A stretch of DNA of 64,000 nt, from positions 1 through 64,000 of the forward strand of contig JALCCG010000057.1 in assembly GCA_023212695.1 (NCBI GenBank), read 5' to 3'. Below are positions 34,522-44,200 of this stretch, in pieces. The notes below the pieces were generated by a model. That model ran no database searches and was not told the DNA's origin. It was given only the letters and a program-made list of their open reading frames with translations. Position 1 is the first letter of the stretch. Each line of letters opens with the position of its first letter. This DNA comes from Sporisorium sorghi (Eukaryota > Basidiomycota > Ustilaginomycetes > Ustilaginales > Ustilaginaceae). The position numbers and the translations under genes are program-made.

Positions 34522-35331
34522 ATGAGCCTACAAGAACAAATTATTGCTGAACTGGGTGTCAAACCAACCATTAATGTGGAGGAAGAGGTCAGCAAACGGG
34601 TTGATTTTCTGAAAAATTATGTGAAAAACTCAGGCACTTCGGGGCTGCTGATCGCTATTAGCGGCGGGATCGATTCCGCTGTGGCAGCGGGTCTGTGCAA
34701 GCGGGCAACCGACGAGCTCACCGAGGAGACTGGCAAGGAATACAAAACACTTGGAGTATTTCAGCCATTCGGTGAACAGGCCGATATTTCCGACAGCTAT
34801 GCTACGGCCAAAGCCTTCGATCTGAAGCATACCGTGGAGACCAATATCGAGGAAGCTGTAAATGAGATTGCTCTTGAGGTTGAGCATGGTCTGAAAAATA
34901 TTGGTGTTCATAAACATATCAGTGTTCCCGGCAAAGGCAACGTAAAAGCCAGAGTTCGCATGGTGGTGCAATATGCGCTGGCGTTTGAGCAGAATTTGAT
35001 TGTTGTCGGGACTGACCATGCGTCTGAGGCCATCACCGGCTTTTACACCAAGTGGGGCGATGGAGCAGTGGACATCACGCCGCTAAGTTCCTTGAACAAA
35101 CGTCAGGTCCGTATGCTTGCATCCTATTTGGGAGTACCGCAATCGATCCTGGACAAAGCGCCTTCCGCTGGGCTATGGGAAGGACAGACGGATGAGAAAG
35201 AGCTCGGAATCAGCTACGATGATAACAGTGACTATTTGGAGGGCAAGACAATCAATCCTGAAGTTCAGGAGAAACTGGAGAGTTATTACGTAAAAACCGC
35301 TCACAAGCGCAACACGATTCCAGGAATTTAA
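34522..35331 (+). CDS. nadE: NH3-dependent NAD(+) synthetase
   Basis: 269-residue NAD synthetase converting deamido-NAD to NAD with ammonia and ATP. The PP-loop SGGIDSAVAAG binds ATP pyrophosphate. Further signatures are the RVRMVVQYALA helix, GTDHASEAITGFYTKWGDG and the C-terminal HKRNTIPG that closes on the active site. No glutaminase domain is attached, and the size matches Bacillus NadE. An AAAGGAG site precedes the ATG. Single-gene unit. Confidence 0.96.
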   Translation: MSLQEQIIAELGVKPTINVEEEVSKRVDFLKNYVKNSGTSGLLIAISGGIDSAVAAGLCKRATDELTEETGKEYKTLGVFQPFGEQADISDSYATAKAFDLKHTVETNIEEAVNEIALEVEHGLKNIGVHKHISVPGKGNVKARVRMVVQYALAFEQNLIVVGTDHASEAITGFYTKWGDGAVDITPLSSLNKRQVRMLASYLGVPQSILDKAPSAGLWEGQTDEKELGISYDDNSDYLEGKTINPEVQEKLESYYVKTAHKRNTIPGI

Positions 35332-35349
35332 TATAACGATTTTCAGGCC

Positions 35350-35394
35350 AAAAAGCCTTTTGGGGGATTACCTTCCAGAAGGCTTTTGTTTTTT
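35350..35394 (+). terminator. Terminator after nadE
   Basis: AAAAAGCCTT-TTGG stem pairs with CCAGAAGGCTTTT, followed by GTTTTTT. Confidence 0.75.
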
Positions 35395-35506
35395 ATATTC
35401 GGGACCCCACACCCCATCAGGATGCGGCTTGAACCGTCTAAACAGATAAAATTTGAAATGACACAAATTGAATGATTTCATGTTGTTGTAACACGACAGT
35501 CTCGCG

Positions 35507-35535
35507 TTGACGTACATCGACTGATACAATATAGT
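35507..35535 (+). promoter_or_regulatory. SigA-type promoter for acpS-mutY
   Basis: TTGACG (35507-35512), a 17-bp spacer and TATAGT (35530-35535), about 50 bases before the acpS start. Confidence 0.6.
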
Positions 35536-35586
35536 AGTGAGTTTGATTATGGACGGAAGACGGGTTAGTGAAGGAGAGCGGAAGAT

Positions 35587-35979
35587 GTGATTTACGGAAT
35601 TGGACATGATGTGCTGGACATGAAACGAATGGACATTCTGATGACAGGCCCGCATGGAGAGAAATTCATGGAACGTGTACTTACACAGGGAGAGCGGATA
35701 ATCGCTGCCCGTAAGGGAGCTAAACGGACGGAGTTTGTTGCCGGGCGCTTTGCTGCCAAGGAAGCGATATCCAAGTCCTTTGGCTGCGGAATCGGTCGCC
35801 TGATCGGATTCTGGGACATTGAAGTGCTGCCAAATGGCCTCGGGAAACCCATCGCCACTCTGTCCAAGGAAGCCTGGACACGCCTCGGAATTGACCAACC
35901 TGCCGATTACACGATTCATTTGACGATTTCGCATCAGACAGAGCTGGCTTCGGCCTTCGCGGTTGTTGAGACACTATAG
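35587..35979 (+). CDS. acpS: Holo-[acyl-carrier-protein] synthase
   Basis: 130-residue phosphopantetheinyl transferase that activates acyl carrier protein for fatty-acid synthesis. It has the family's Mg-binding GHDVLD motif near the N-terminus and the FVAGRFAAKEAISKSFG helix carrying the conserved Glu and Lys, then the ISHQTELASAFAVVE end. Starts at GTG behind AAGGAG. In Bacillus, acpS is also a short separate gene. It is followed after 26 bases by mutY, probably on the same transcript. Confidence 0.93.
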   Translation: MIYGIGHDVLDMKRMDILMTGPHGEKFMERVLTQGERIIAARKGAKRTEFVAGRFAAKEAISKSFGCGIGRLIGFWDIEVLPNGLGKPIATLSKEAWTRLGIDQPADYTIHLTISHQTELASAFAVVETL

Positions 35980-36005
35980 TAAGGTTATGAAGGGGATTTA
36001 TATAG

Positions 36006-37148
36006 ATGTATAACACAGAACTTAAACGATATTTCAGCCAGGAGCTATTGGATTGGTACGAGGTGAATAAAAGGGATCTGCCATGGCGCAGACACCGCGA
36101 TCCTTATTATATTTGGGTATCGGAAATTATGCTGCAGCAGACCCGGGTGGATACGGTTATTCCATATTTTCATCGGTTTATCGAGTGGTTCCCGACGATC
36201 CAATCGCTTGCAGATGCACCGGAGGACGATGTGCTGAAATGCTGGGAGGGTCTAGGGTATTATTCCAGGGCACGCAATCTCCAGGCTGCTGCAAGGCAAG
36301 TAACGGAGCTGTATGGTGGCGTTATGCCAAGCGGTAAAGACGAAGTGTCGGGACTAAAAGGCATCGGTCCTTACACTTCAGGCGCCATTCGCAGCATTGC
36401 ATTCAACATTCCCGCGGCCGCGGTGGATGGTAACGTGATGCGCGTGCTGTCCCGTTATTTTTTGATTGAAGAAGATATTATGAAAGTGAAGACACGTACC
36501 AAAATGGAGGAGCTGGTGCTTACTCTGGTCCCTGAGGGACGAGCATCGGATTTTACGCAGGCACTGATGGAGCTGGGGGCATTAATCTGTACGCCGAAGT
36601 CGCCCAAATGTCTGGTGTGCCCGGTCATGGAGCACTGCACGGCACGGTATGAGGGCAAGGAGGAGTCCCTTCCGATTAAGACAAAGGCGAAGCCCCCTCG
36701 TCCTGAATATCGCCTTACAGCCATCGTAGAGGGTACGGGCGTGCACGAAGGGAAAATCCTGATCCGCAAGCGGCCATCAACCGGCCTGTTGGCAGGAATG
36801 TGGGAGCTGCCTCATGTCATTGTGCCGGCATCGGCAAACCCGGCTGTGATGCCCGAGGAGCCGGCTATGAGCCATCTGCAAGGCGCTTTGCTGGAGGAAG
36901 GGATTCCAGTTTTGCCAATCGGCCATGTGATGGACGCGGAGCATACCTTTAGCCATATTCATTGGAATATGGGGGTATACCGCTGCACATGGCAGGATGC
37001 GCCGATATCTTCCCTGCAAGCCGCAGAAAGCGCAGCAGCGTATGAGACGGGCATCGAGCAATTCCGCTGGATTCACGTGCATGACATGGAACGCTACGCG
37101 TTCCCGAACGTGTTCATCCGTATTTTACATTCGTATTTCTCATCTTGA
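36006..37148 (+). CDS. mutY: A/G-specific adenine DNA glycosylase
   Basis: 380-residue MutY, which removes adenine mispaired with 8-oxoguanine. The helix-hairpin-helix/GPD domain contains LPWRRHRDPYYIWVSEIMLQQT with the catalytic Glu, and GLKGIGPYTSGAIRSIAF leading to VDGNVMRVLSR with the catalytic Asp. The [4Fe-4S] cluster motif is intact with C-x6-C-x2-C-x5-C spacing (CTPKSPKC LVC PVMEHC). A NUDIX-like C-terminal domain (about 235-375) recognises 8-oxoG. Co-transcribed with acpS by position. Confidence 0.95.
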   Translation: MYNTELKRYFSQELLDWYEVNKRDLPWRRHRDPYYIWVSEIMLQQTRVDTVIPYFHRFIEWFPTIQSLADAPEDDVLKCWEGLGYYSRARNLQAAARQVTELYGGVMPSGKDEVSGLKGIGPYTSGAIRSIAFNIPAAAVDGNVMRVLSRYFLIEEDIMKVKTRTKMEELVLTLVPEGRASDFTQALMELGALICTPKSPKCLVCPVMEHCTARYEGKEESLPIKTKAKPPRPEYRLTAIVEGTGVHEGKILIRKRPSTGLLAGMWELPHVIVPASANPAVMPEEPAMSHLQGALLEEGIPVLPIGHVMDAEHTFSHIHWNMGVYRCTWQDAPISSLQAAESAAAYETGIEQFRWIHVHDMERYAFPNVFIRILHSYFSS

Positions 37149-37198
37149 AGCTGTTCTCCTTCCTAGGAGAAGTATAGAAGGAAACCGCATAAGGAGTA

Positions 37199-38443
37199 GT
37201 GAAGCTGTTGCATAGCTGGAAGAATGCGCTGTTGTACACTTTTGGTATCGGGGTTTCCAATCTCGGGAACTGGATCTATCTGGTTGCGATCAATTTGCTT
37301 GTGCTGCATATGACAGGCTCTCCTGCTGCCGTGGCTGGATTGTTCATCATTCGGCCGCTTGCAACCTTATTGACTAACTCGTGGGCAGGGAGCATCATTG
37401 ACCGGATGAATAAGCGCAAGCTTATGATTTCAACCGATATTATTCGGGGTGTCCTGATTGCCACAATCCCTTTTATGTCCTCCGTGTGGGGGATTTATAT
37501 CATCATGTTCCTGATAAATGTGGCGGGCTCCTTCTTCGGGCCTACCTCAATGACTTATGTCACGAAGTTGATTCCGACAGAGGAACGAAAGCGGTTTAAT
37601 GCATGGTCCAGCTTTACTACTTCCGGAGCCGTACTGCTGGGTCCCGCTATATCTGGACTATTGATCGCTTATACGGATATTCGAATCAGCATTGTTATTA
37701 ATGCGGTATCATTCTTTATCTGCGCACTGGTCATTTACTTTCTTCCCGATGTGGATGGGGAGGAATTGGATGGCAGCAAACGGAATGTCATCACGATGAA
37801 GACACTCCTTCAGGACTGGATCGCTGTCATTGATTTCGGCAAAGCCGCGAAATATTTCATGCTGGTCTACCTGTTGTTTCAATGCGCCATGCTGCTCGGA
37901 TTTGCGCTCGATTCCCAGGAGGCAACCTTCATTAAACAAGTGCTGCTGCTCGGAGATGAGGATTACGGTTTGCTTATAAGTGTAGCAGGAGCAGGGTATT
38001 TGGCAGGCTCGGCGGCAGCGTCTCTATCGGTAAAATGGCTGTCGCTGCGTATGTTTATCGGAGCTGGCGTCCTGCTGTCGAGTGCGGGTTATATGATTTT
38101 CTATGCAGCTTCCGGCCTTGTGACTGCAGTAATCGGATTTATCATTTTTGGTTTTTTCTCTTCGTATGCCAATGCGGGGTTTACCACATTCTTTCAAAAT
38201 CAGGTGCCTATCGATCTGATGGGACGCTTCACCAGCGTGACCCGTATGTTGGAAGGAATGCTTCAGATCGCTCTTACGCTTCTGCTAGGCTTTGCAGCTG
38301 ATGTATGGTCACTGCAGGCCGTCTGCCTGATCGGTGCAGGTGCAGCGGTTCTTATCTCGGTCGTATTATGGGGTGTCATCTATGCACCATCCAAAGTCCG
38401 CTATTACGAGTCCGATAAGGTGACGGCGACCGGCATCCATTAA
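37199..38443 (+). CDS. MFS transporter of unknown substrate
   Basis: 414-residue major facilitator with 12 predicted helices and a motif-A-like loop NSWAGSIIDRMNKRKLM. It has the general look of the macrolide-efflux group and is related in shape to the exporter at 26909. The start is uncertain: GTG at 37199 lies only two bases after AAGGAG, while in-frame CTG at 37205 or TTG at 37208 would be better spaced, changing the N-terminus by two or three residues only. A TTCTCCT/AGGAGAA hairpin (37154-37171) separates it from mutY. Confidence 0.85.
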   Translation: MKLLHSWKNALLYTFGIGVSNLGNWIYLVAINLLVLHMTGSPAAVAGLFIIRPLATLLTNSWAGSIIDRMNKRKLMISTDIIRGVLIATIPFMSSVWGIYIIMFLINVAGSFFGPTSMTYVTKLIPTEERKRFNAWSSFTTSGAVLLGPAISGLLIAYTDIRISIVINAVSFFICALVIYFLPDVDGEELDGSKRNVITMKTLLQDWIAVIDFGKAAKYFMLVYLLFQCAMLLGFALDSQEATFIKQVLLLGDEDYGLLISVAGAGYLAGSAAASLSVKWLSLRMFIGAGVLLSSAGYMIFYAASGLVTAVIGFIIFGFFSSYANAGFTTFFQNQVPIDLMGRFTSVTRMLEGMLQIALTLLLGFAADVWSLQAVCLIGAGAAVLISVVLWGVIYAPSKVRYYESDKVTATGIH

Positions 38444-38462
38444 ATCGATAGTCGTAGACATC

Positions 38463-38515
38463 AAAAAAAGGCTGCTACAGCGGTAGACATGATCTACAGC
38501 TGTAAGCAGCCTTTT
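38463..38515. terminator. Bidirectional terminator between MFS and sodA
   Basis: AAAAGGCTGCT-ACAGC-GTAGA stem with its complement; A-rich on the left and T-rich on the right, serving both convergent genes. Confidence 0.8.
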
Positions 38516-38541
38516 GTATGCATCGGCTTAGTTAAACGATA

Positions 38542-39150
38542 TTACTTCGCGTTATCGTAGCGTTTGCCGACTTCTTCCCAGTTGACTACATTCCAGAAAG
38601 CGGAGATGTAATCAGGGCGTTTGTTTTGATAGTTCAGGTAGTAAGCATGCTCCCAAACGTCAAGGCCAAGGACAGGTGTTTGACCTTCCATGATCGGGCT
38701 GTCTTGGTTAGGTGTGCTGGTTACTGCCAATTTGCCGTCTTTAACAACGAGCCAAGCCCAGCCGCTGCCGAAACGTGTTGTAGCTGCTTTTGCGAAATCT
38801 TCTTTGAATTTATCGAAGCCGCCAAGTTCATTGTTGATAGCATCAGCCAATGCGCCAGTCGGTTGTCCGCCGCCATTAGGTCCGATAACTTCCCAGAACA
38901 GGGAGTGGTTTGCATGGCCGCCGCCGTTGTTACGAACTGCTGTGCGGATGCTTTCTGGAACAGCGTCAAGGTTAGCAATCAGTTCTTCAAGGGATTTGTC
39001 TTGAAGCTCAGGAGCGTTCTCAAGCGCAGCGTTCAAGTTCGTTACGTAGGTATTATGGTGGCGATCGTGGTGGATCTCCATCGTTTGTGCGTCGATATGA
39101 GGCTCGAGCGCGTTGTTTGCGTAAGGAAGTGCTGGTAATTGAAATGCCAT
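38542..39150 (-). CDS. sodA: Superoxide dismutase (Mn/Fe)
   Basis: 202-residue superoxide dismutase with all four metal ligands at the usual places: H27 (EIHHDRHH), H82 (HANHSLFW), D164 and H168 (DVWEHAYYL). The GGGHANHS and GSGWAWLV segments are typical of the Mn-type enzyme in Bacilli. It converts superoxide to peroxide and oxygen in the cytoplasm. AGGAGG lies eight bases before the ATG. A second, fused superoxide dismutase is encoded at 52245-53414. Confidence 0.96.
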   Translation of the reverse strand: MAFQLPALPYANNALEPHIDAQTMEIHHDRHHNTYVTNLNAALENAPELQDKSLEELIANLDAVPESIRTAVRNNGGGHANHSLFWEVIGPNGGGQPTGALADAINNELGGFDKFKEDFAKAATTRFGSGWAWLVVKDGKLAVTSTPNQDSPIMEGQTPVLGLDVWEHAYYLNYQNKRPDYISAFWNVVNWEEVGKRYDNAK

Positions 39151-39260
39151 AATAAAAACCTCCTGTAAATTTAGTTTTTGGTTATGATGAAAGGTCTTCC
39201 TTCATCAGGAAGTCTTTATCATCCCGGAGCAATGAGATATGTAATCCGGCTACACTACAT

Positions 39261-39290
39261 ATATTAAACCGTTTTGGGTGATTAAATCAA
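39261..39290 (-). promoter_or_regulatory. SigA-type promoter of sodA
   Basis: On the minus strand, TTGATT (39285-39290), an 18-bp spacer and TAATAT (39261-39266). The remaining divergent gap 39151-39455 contains no other gene that I can see. Confidence 0.5.
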
Positions 39291-39455
39291 CTTTTATGTT
39301 TGAAAAGTCCGAAAGACCTGATAAATCAGCAAAAATTTATGAAGAACTTTCCTGTGAAACTTGTCGTTATATATATGACCATGGACACAAGTCGATGACA
39401 TCTGCATGGGACAATGAAAGGGATATGCCGAGGTAGAAGGGAGTCGTTTCAAAAC

Positions 39456-42026
39456 ATGAGTAGTACAAAGTTCAGAGTGACTGCCGTCTTAATGGCTGCA
39501 ATTCTGGCAGCGGCACCGCAAGCAGAGGCAGCGGCAGCTAAGACGGGGCCATCGCAAGTCACGAAATCCAATTCGCAGAATCATGCAGTGCCTGCATGGA
39601 ACGTAACGCTTGGCAATAACGTTACGGCAACGCTGGAGCATGCCGACGGATGGCAGCAAAACGGCACATATGTTGCAGTGTTTACCCTGAAGTACAAAAA
39701 CGGGGGCAAGAGCTCCGCACGGCTGGTATCCTATTTTCCTAAGGTGGTGCTACCCGGCGGTTCTGTGACAGCTGCTAATCCAATTACCAGAGATCTTGCC
39801 AAGAAGAAGATTGAACCGGGTCAGAGCCTCAGCGTGACCTACTATGCCAAAACCGAAGGCAGCTCCTTATCCGGCATGAAGCTGGTGATGGACGTATGGA
39901 ATCCGAAAGCCAAAGGCTACCTGCAGCGTGTCGGAACGTACAGATTGCCTGCCAATTATTCGGCAGCTGCCGCACCGGGATCGAGTACCAAGCTGCAATT
40001 GGGCGGTACGCCGGTTACCGTTCAGGCGGAATCGCTGGAGATCATTAAGTATGACGGCAAAGTGATAGCCAAAGTCGGCATGAATATGACAAACCATGGC
40101 GGAAAAGTGTGGAGCGACCGCGGTTTCGAACCTCATCTGGTGACGGCAAGCGGCAATTCATTCCTTCTTCATCACGAAGCAGGTACAGAGGGGGTACCCA
40201 TCCAGCCGAAAGAGAAGAAATTGGTATATTACATAACGGAAATTCCCTCTTATCTTAAATCGGCCGGTTTGCGTTTCCTATGGACCGAAAACGACGACAC
40301 ACTGAAGCTCACCTTGCCGGTCGAGTCCTTTAAGCTGCCAGCGGCAACAGCTCCTAAATGGGATATCGCGGCGGGGGCAGCCAAGAAGATGACGATCAAG
40401 GGGATTCCGGTTGAAGCCAGAATCAGGCAGGCTTCGCTGCGTTCCTCCGGGGGCGAGGGCATATGGAACATCGAGATGTCTTTCAAGAACAAAGGCAAGA
40501 AATCGGTGGCAGTGCCGGGTTATGATTTTGCGATTAAAGCCTCGGAAGGCTCCTTCCATCCTTACAATCCGGATAACAAAGTGGGTCTGACACTGCGACC
40601 TGGCGAAGAGAAAACGATGTCGATGGAAATTTCGCTACCGCTTGAGCTCAAGCAGGACAAGCTGAAGCTGCAAATGATTGAATCCTCTGCCGGGGATGAT
40701 CCTTCAACCCAAACCCCTGCTAATCCGGCCGAGCCGGGCAGCGAATCGGCGTCAGGAGCTCAGGAGAAAGTGGCCCTGCCGATTGCCTATTTTGAAATTT
40801 CGTATCAAACGGAGCGCAAGGCTTCCATCGGTGTCGAATACGGCGCGCAGTCTGCCCAGGGATTTGCTTACACGCTTGTATCCATGCAGCGTCTCCCATG
40901 GCAGGATACAGATCTCATTGTTGCCAAGCTGCGTCTGCGAAATATTCAGGAATCCAAATCGCTGCCGCTGCCTGAGCTTAAGGCAAACGTCACATCGGAC
41001 GAAAAAACGGTGTTGACCGGCTCTGAGGTTATTGCAGAGGAACAGGGCTCTTTGATTGCCCCCGGGTCATCAACAGAGGTGTATGTCATGGCGCGGATCC
41101 CTTATACCAAGGACATCCGTTCGCTCCGCTTCGAGCTGTTTACCCAGAAAGATACAGCTAAATCTTCTTTCCTGACCGTAACCACTTCAGGAGCCACGCA
41201 GTCGATTGAAGTGCTGGAGAAGGGAAGACCCTACTCGGTTACCGTTATCGGTAAACGTGCAGATGCGCAGGAGCGACGGACCGTGATCTATGAGGGGGTA
41301 GATACCGACATTGTCTATTCCGAGCTGTTGCTGACCAGCAATGAACAGCGCCGTGTGCAAGCGGCCATGCTGAAAGGGTATTTCCAGAGCGCGGACGGAA
41401 TGATTTACGAAGCGGACACCATTCAGCCGGAAGCCGCGCTACAGCCAGGGTCCAAGCAGTCCGTCGTCTTTTGGGCAAGGGTGCCAAAAGGGGTATCGGG
41501 CGAACTGGGACTAGCTCTTGGCACGGCGATGTCCGGCGGCAAGCTTGCGGAAACGGGGAAAGACGTTACCGGTGTGATGGGCGTGAAGAAACTGATGCTG
41601 AATCCGGTGAGACCGGCAGCAAGCTCCGGGCTGACGCAGCTCGATTGGTATCCTTACAACGTATCCGTCACGAAGGCGTCAGGGCATTTGCAGGAAGGCA
41701 GCTCTTCCATTTCGCTGAATGTCACGTTTGACGTGAAACGCAGCGAGAGTATTACTGCCGCGGATTCCGGCCACAAGCTGATTCTGATCATCAAAGACGT
41801 GCTGGGACAGACACAGGAGCGCACACTTACGCCAGGTACGGATATCCAGGTGCCAGGTACTCGGTCGATGTCGATCGAGTTGACGGACGATCAATATAAA
41901 AGACTTCGCGGCGGATGGTTTAACCTGACTCTTGTGGACGAATTCCAGAATGAGCGAATCACGCTTGGCAGCCAAAGCTATAATCTGACATTCCAGCCTA
42001 CTGTGGATCCGAATGAGGAGAGATAG
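39456..42026 (+). CDS. Large secreted protein with about six beta-sandwich-like repeats
   Basis: 856-residue exported protein with a signal peptide (hydrophobic AVLMAAILAAAP, cut near AEAAAA) and no transmembrane anchor or cell-wall sorting signal. The mature part divides into about six diverged units of 115-140 residues. Each combines a beta-rich segment (for example VFTLKYKNGGKSS, IEMSFKNKGKKS) with a following 'L-x-PG-x4-V-x3-A-x-I/L-P' pattern (IEPGQSLSVTYYAKTE, LRPGEEKTMSMEISLP, IAPGSSTEVYVMARIP, LQPGSKQSVVFWARVP). A low-complexity Pro/Ala/Ser spacer lies near residues 410-432. I recognise no catalytic motif. It is the first gene of a unit with an ABC exporter and adaptor. Confidence 0.8.
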   Translation: MSSTKFRVTAVLMAAILAAAPQAEAAAAKTGPSQVTKSNSQNHAVPAWNVTLGNNVTATLEHADGWQQNGTYVAVFTLKYKNGGKSSARLVSYFPKVVLPGGSVTAANPITRDLAKKKIEPGQSLSVTYYAKTEGSSLSGMKLVMDVWNPKAKGYLQRVGTYRLPANYSAAAAPGSSTKLQLGGTPVTVQAESLEIIKYDGKVIAKVGMNMTNHGGKVWSDRGFEPHLVTASGNSFLLHHEAGTEGVPIQPKEKKLVYYITEIPSYLKSAGLRFLWTENDDTLKLTLPVESFKLPAATAPKWDIAAGAAKKMTIKGIPVEARIRQASLRSSGGEGIWNIEMSFKNKGKKSVAVPGYDFAIKASEGSFHPYNPDNKVGLTLRPGEEKTMSMEISLPLELKQDKLKLQMIESSAGDDPSTQTPANPAEPGSESASGAQEKVALPIAYFEISYQTERKASIGVEYGAQSAQGFAYTLVSMQRLPWQDTDLIVAKLRLRNIQESKSLPLPELKANVTSDEKTVLTGSEVIAEEQGSLIAPGSSTEVYVMARIPYTKDIRSLRFELFTQKDTAKSSFLTVTTSGATQSIEVLEKGRPYSVTVIGKRADAQERRTVIYEGVDTDIVYSELLLTSNEQRRVQAAMLKGYFQSADGMIYEADTIQPEAALQPGSKQSVVFWARVPKGVSGELGLALGTAMSGGKLAETGKDVTGVMGVKKLMLNPVRPAASSGLTQLDWYPYNVSVTKASGHLQEGSSSISLNVTFDVKRSESITAADSGHKLILIIKDVLGQTQERTLTPGTDIQVPGTRSMSIELTDDQYKRLRGGWFNLTLVDEFQNERITLGSQSYNLTFQPTVDPNEER

Positions 42027-42053
42027 ATTAAGAATCGGAAAGGAACAGCGAAC

Positions 42054-42824
42054 ATGTTGCGTTTGGAAAATGTATCGCACAGCTTTAAGAACGGCAACGA
42101 AGTGTTAAAGGTGCTTCATAACATCCAGTTTGAAGTCCAGAAGGGAGAGATGATTGCTCTCCTCGGCAGCTCAGGGTCGGGCAAGTCGACGCTGCTCAAC
42201 TTGATGGCTGGACTGATGAAGCCCACGGAGGGCCATATTTATATTGCCGATCAGGATATTGTCAAATACGGGGAGAACAAACTTGCCGTCTTCAGGCGCA
42301 AGCATATCGGATTTATATTTCAGGCCTACGAGCTTATTCCGACCCTGACGGTACGGGAAAACGTGGAGCTGCCGCTTGTTTTTCAGTCCGTTTCACCGTC
42401 CAAGCGCCGGAAGAAAGCGATGGAGCTTCTGGAGATGACGGGAATTGGCGATAAGGCAGCACTGTACCCTTCCCAATTGTCCGGCGGACAGCAGCAGCGC
42501 GTCAGTATTTCGCGCTCGCTGATCACGGAGCCTTCCGTCATTTTTGCGGACGAGCCGACAGGCAATCTGGACACCAAAACGGAAGAGGAAATCATCCGGA
42601 TTATGATGGCGCTGAACGAGTCCATGAATACGACATTTGTCATCGTTACCCATGAGATGGAAGTTGCGGCCCAAATGAAAAAAACGATCATGCTCCGTGA
42701 CGGTTATTTAGTTCAGCCGGAGGAATACACGAGACCCGCAGCAGGAGGCTCTAAGGCGCCTAATGCCTCATCGCTTCCGTCCGGTGTCGAGGTTCATTCG
42801 GAGGGGGCAGGTGAAGTCAGCTGA
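42054..42824 (+). CDS. ABC exporter ATP-binding protein (LolD/MacB type)
   Basis: 256-residue ATPase with Walker A GSSGSGKST, Q-loop FIFQAYELIP, the signature LSGGQQQRVSISR, Walker B VIFADEPTGNLD and switch His VTHEM. The ADEPTGNLD form is diagnostic of the LolD/MacB/FtsE class, which powers mechanotransmission exporters rather than importers. A roughly 30-residue Pro/Ala/Ser tail extends past the usual end. It overlaps the permease start by four bases (CTGA). AAAGGAACAG precedes the ATG. Confidence 0.93.
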   Translation: MLRLENVSHSFKNGNEVLKVLHNIQFEVQKGEMIALLGSSGSGKSTLLNLMAGLMKPTEGHIYIADQDIVKYGENKLAVFRRKHIGFIFQAYELIPTLTVRENVELPLVFQSVSPSKRRKKAMELLEMTGIGDKAALYPSQLSGGQQQRVSISRSLITEPSVIFADEPTGNLDTKTEEEIIRIMMALNESMNTTFVIVTHEMEVAAQMKKTIMLRDGYLVQPEEYTRPAAGGSKAPNASSLPSGVEVHSEGAGEVS

Positions 42825-44167
42825 AAATTCTAGACAGCATGCGGCTGGCATGGGGGCAGATCAAGCGCCGCAAAGTAGTGACAGCCCTGTGCATGACCGG
42901 TATTTCCATTGGATGTGCGGCAATCATTGTTGCGATCAGCATTGGCAACGCCGCCCAGGGTTATTTGGAGACCGAGATTATAGGCGGTATGAAGCTGGAT
43001 GAGATTACGGTGACCCCGCAGGGCAGCAGTGGACCCGGAGAGGGGGGCGGCGCTGCCGGTGGGGAGCGTGGATTGCTTACGGATGATAAGGTTCAGGTGA
43101 TTCAGGGCTTTAATCATGTCAAATCCGTTATCGCGACCAAGCAGCTTGGATATTTCCGATCCATTTCGTCCGACAATCTGATTAGCGAAGGTGTTAATGT
43201 AGTGGCCGTGGACCTGTCCAAACTCAAAGAGCAGGGACACAGGTTCAAGGAGGGCGGTGCGCTTGAGCAGATAGGCGCCGTCGTCCTCAATTATGGAGCC
43301 ACAACAGGATGGAAGGATGCAGAGACAAGCGAGAGATTGACCAATATGATGAATACCGATCCCAACAATCCGAAGCTGTGGGAAGAATTCCAGATGTATG
43401 AGGGCACCGTGACGGACATGAGCGGCAAAAGCATTCAGCTTGAGCAGATGGACAACGAAAAGAAGCTGCTGGGTCCGCAGATGTACGTAGGGGGTGTGCT
43501 GGATGTGCCTACGGGGCGGGAAGCCCAGTTTGCCATCTACGACAGGCAGGCCTATGTTTCCTTTGATACGGCTGAATGGCTTGCAGACAGCCTGAATTTG
43601 CAAAATGGGACGGCTTCCAAGCAGCGGGTATACGACAGCGTAACGGTCAAAGTGGATGACCTGCAGAATATTAAACCACTTGAGGATTTGATATCAAAAC
43701 TTGCGCTTAATGCAAGCGACAATCTGGCGATGCGCGATCAGATCGCTTCCCAATTGGACACATTCAAGGCGATTGCACTGGGCGTAGGCGTATTTATTCT
43801 ATTGCTGGCCTCCATTTCGATCATTGTAGCCATGACAATGTCTACGCATCAGCGCCGCCGGCAAATCGGCATTATGAAGGTCTTGGGGGCGAATATGCCG
43901 CAAATCCGCAATATGTTTATCGTGGAGGCCAGTCTGCTCGGTTTGCTTGGCGGTTTGCTTGGCATCGTGTTCGCGTATTTGATCATCAACGGGTTGAATT
44001 CATTCATTACAGCTTCTGCAGGGATGTCGGGGCTGCAGATTGCAGTTACGCTGGGCACGCTGCCCATCGGCATCGCATTCGCGGTGATGACCGGAATCCT
44101 CTCGGGGATTTATCCGGCGATAAGCGCAGCAAGAACAAATGCGCTCCTTGCCATTAAGCGGGATTAG
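42821..44167 (+). CDS. ABC exporter permease (MacB/FtsX type)
   Basis: 448-residue MacB-like permease. TM1 is near 25-45, a large extracytoplasmic domain follows (about 46-310), then three TM helices with an FtsX fold (IALGVGVFILLLASISIIVAMTMS onward, ending ISAARTNALLAIKRD). I place the start at CTG 42821, overlapping the ATPase stop. The six added codons give an N-terminus (LKILDSMRLAWGQIKRRK) matching family members, and AGGTGA is well spaced. The ATG at 42839 has no ribosome site. A Gly/Ala-rich loop lies at about 65-80. Confidence 0.88.
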   Translation: MKILDSMRLAWGQIKRRKVVTALCMTGISIGCAAIIVAISIGNAAQGYLETEIIGGMKLDEITVTPQGSSGPGEGGGAAGGERGLLTDDKVQVIQGFNHVKSVIATKQLGYFRSISSDNLISEGVNVVAVDLSKLKEQGHRFKEGGALEQIGAVVLNYGATTGWKDAETSERLTNMMNTDPNNPKLWEEFQMYEGTVTDMSGKSIQLEQMDNEKKLLGPQMYVGGVLDVPTGREAQFAIYDRQAYVSFDTAEWLADSLNLQNGTASKQRVYDSVTVKVDDLQNIKPLEDLISKLALNASDNLAMRDQIASQLDTFKAIALGVGVFILLLASISIIVAMTMSTHQRRRQIGIMKVLGANMPQIRNMFIVEASLLGLLGGLLGIVFAYLIINGLNSFITASAGMSGLQIAVTLGTLPIGIAFAVMTGILSGIYPAISAARTNALLAIKRD

Positions 44168-44200
44168 GATTATGAGCATCGGAAAGGAAGCTAAATCGGT

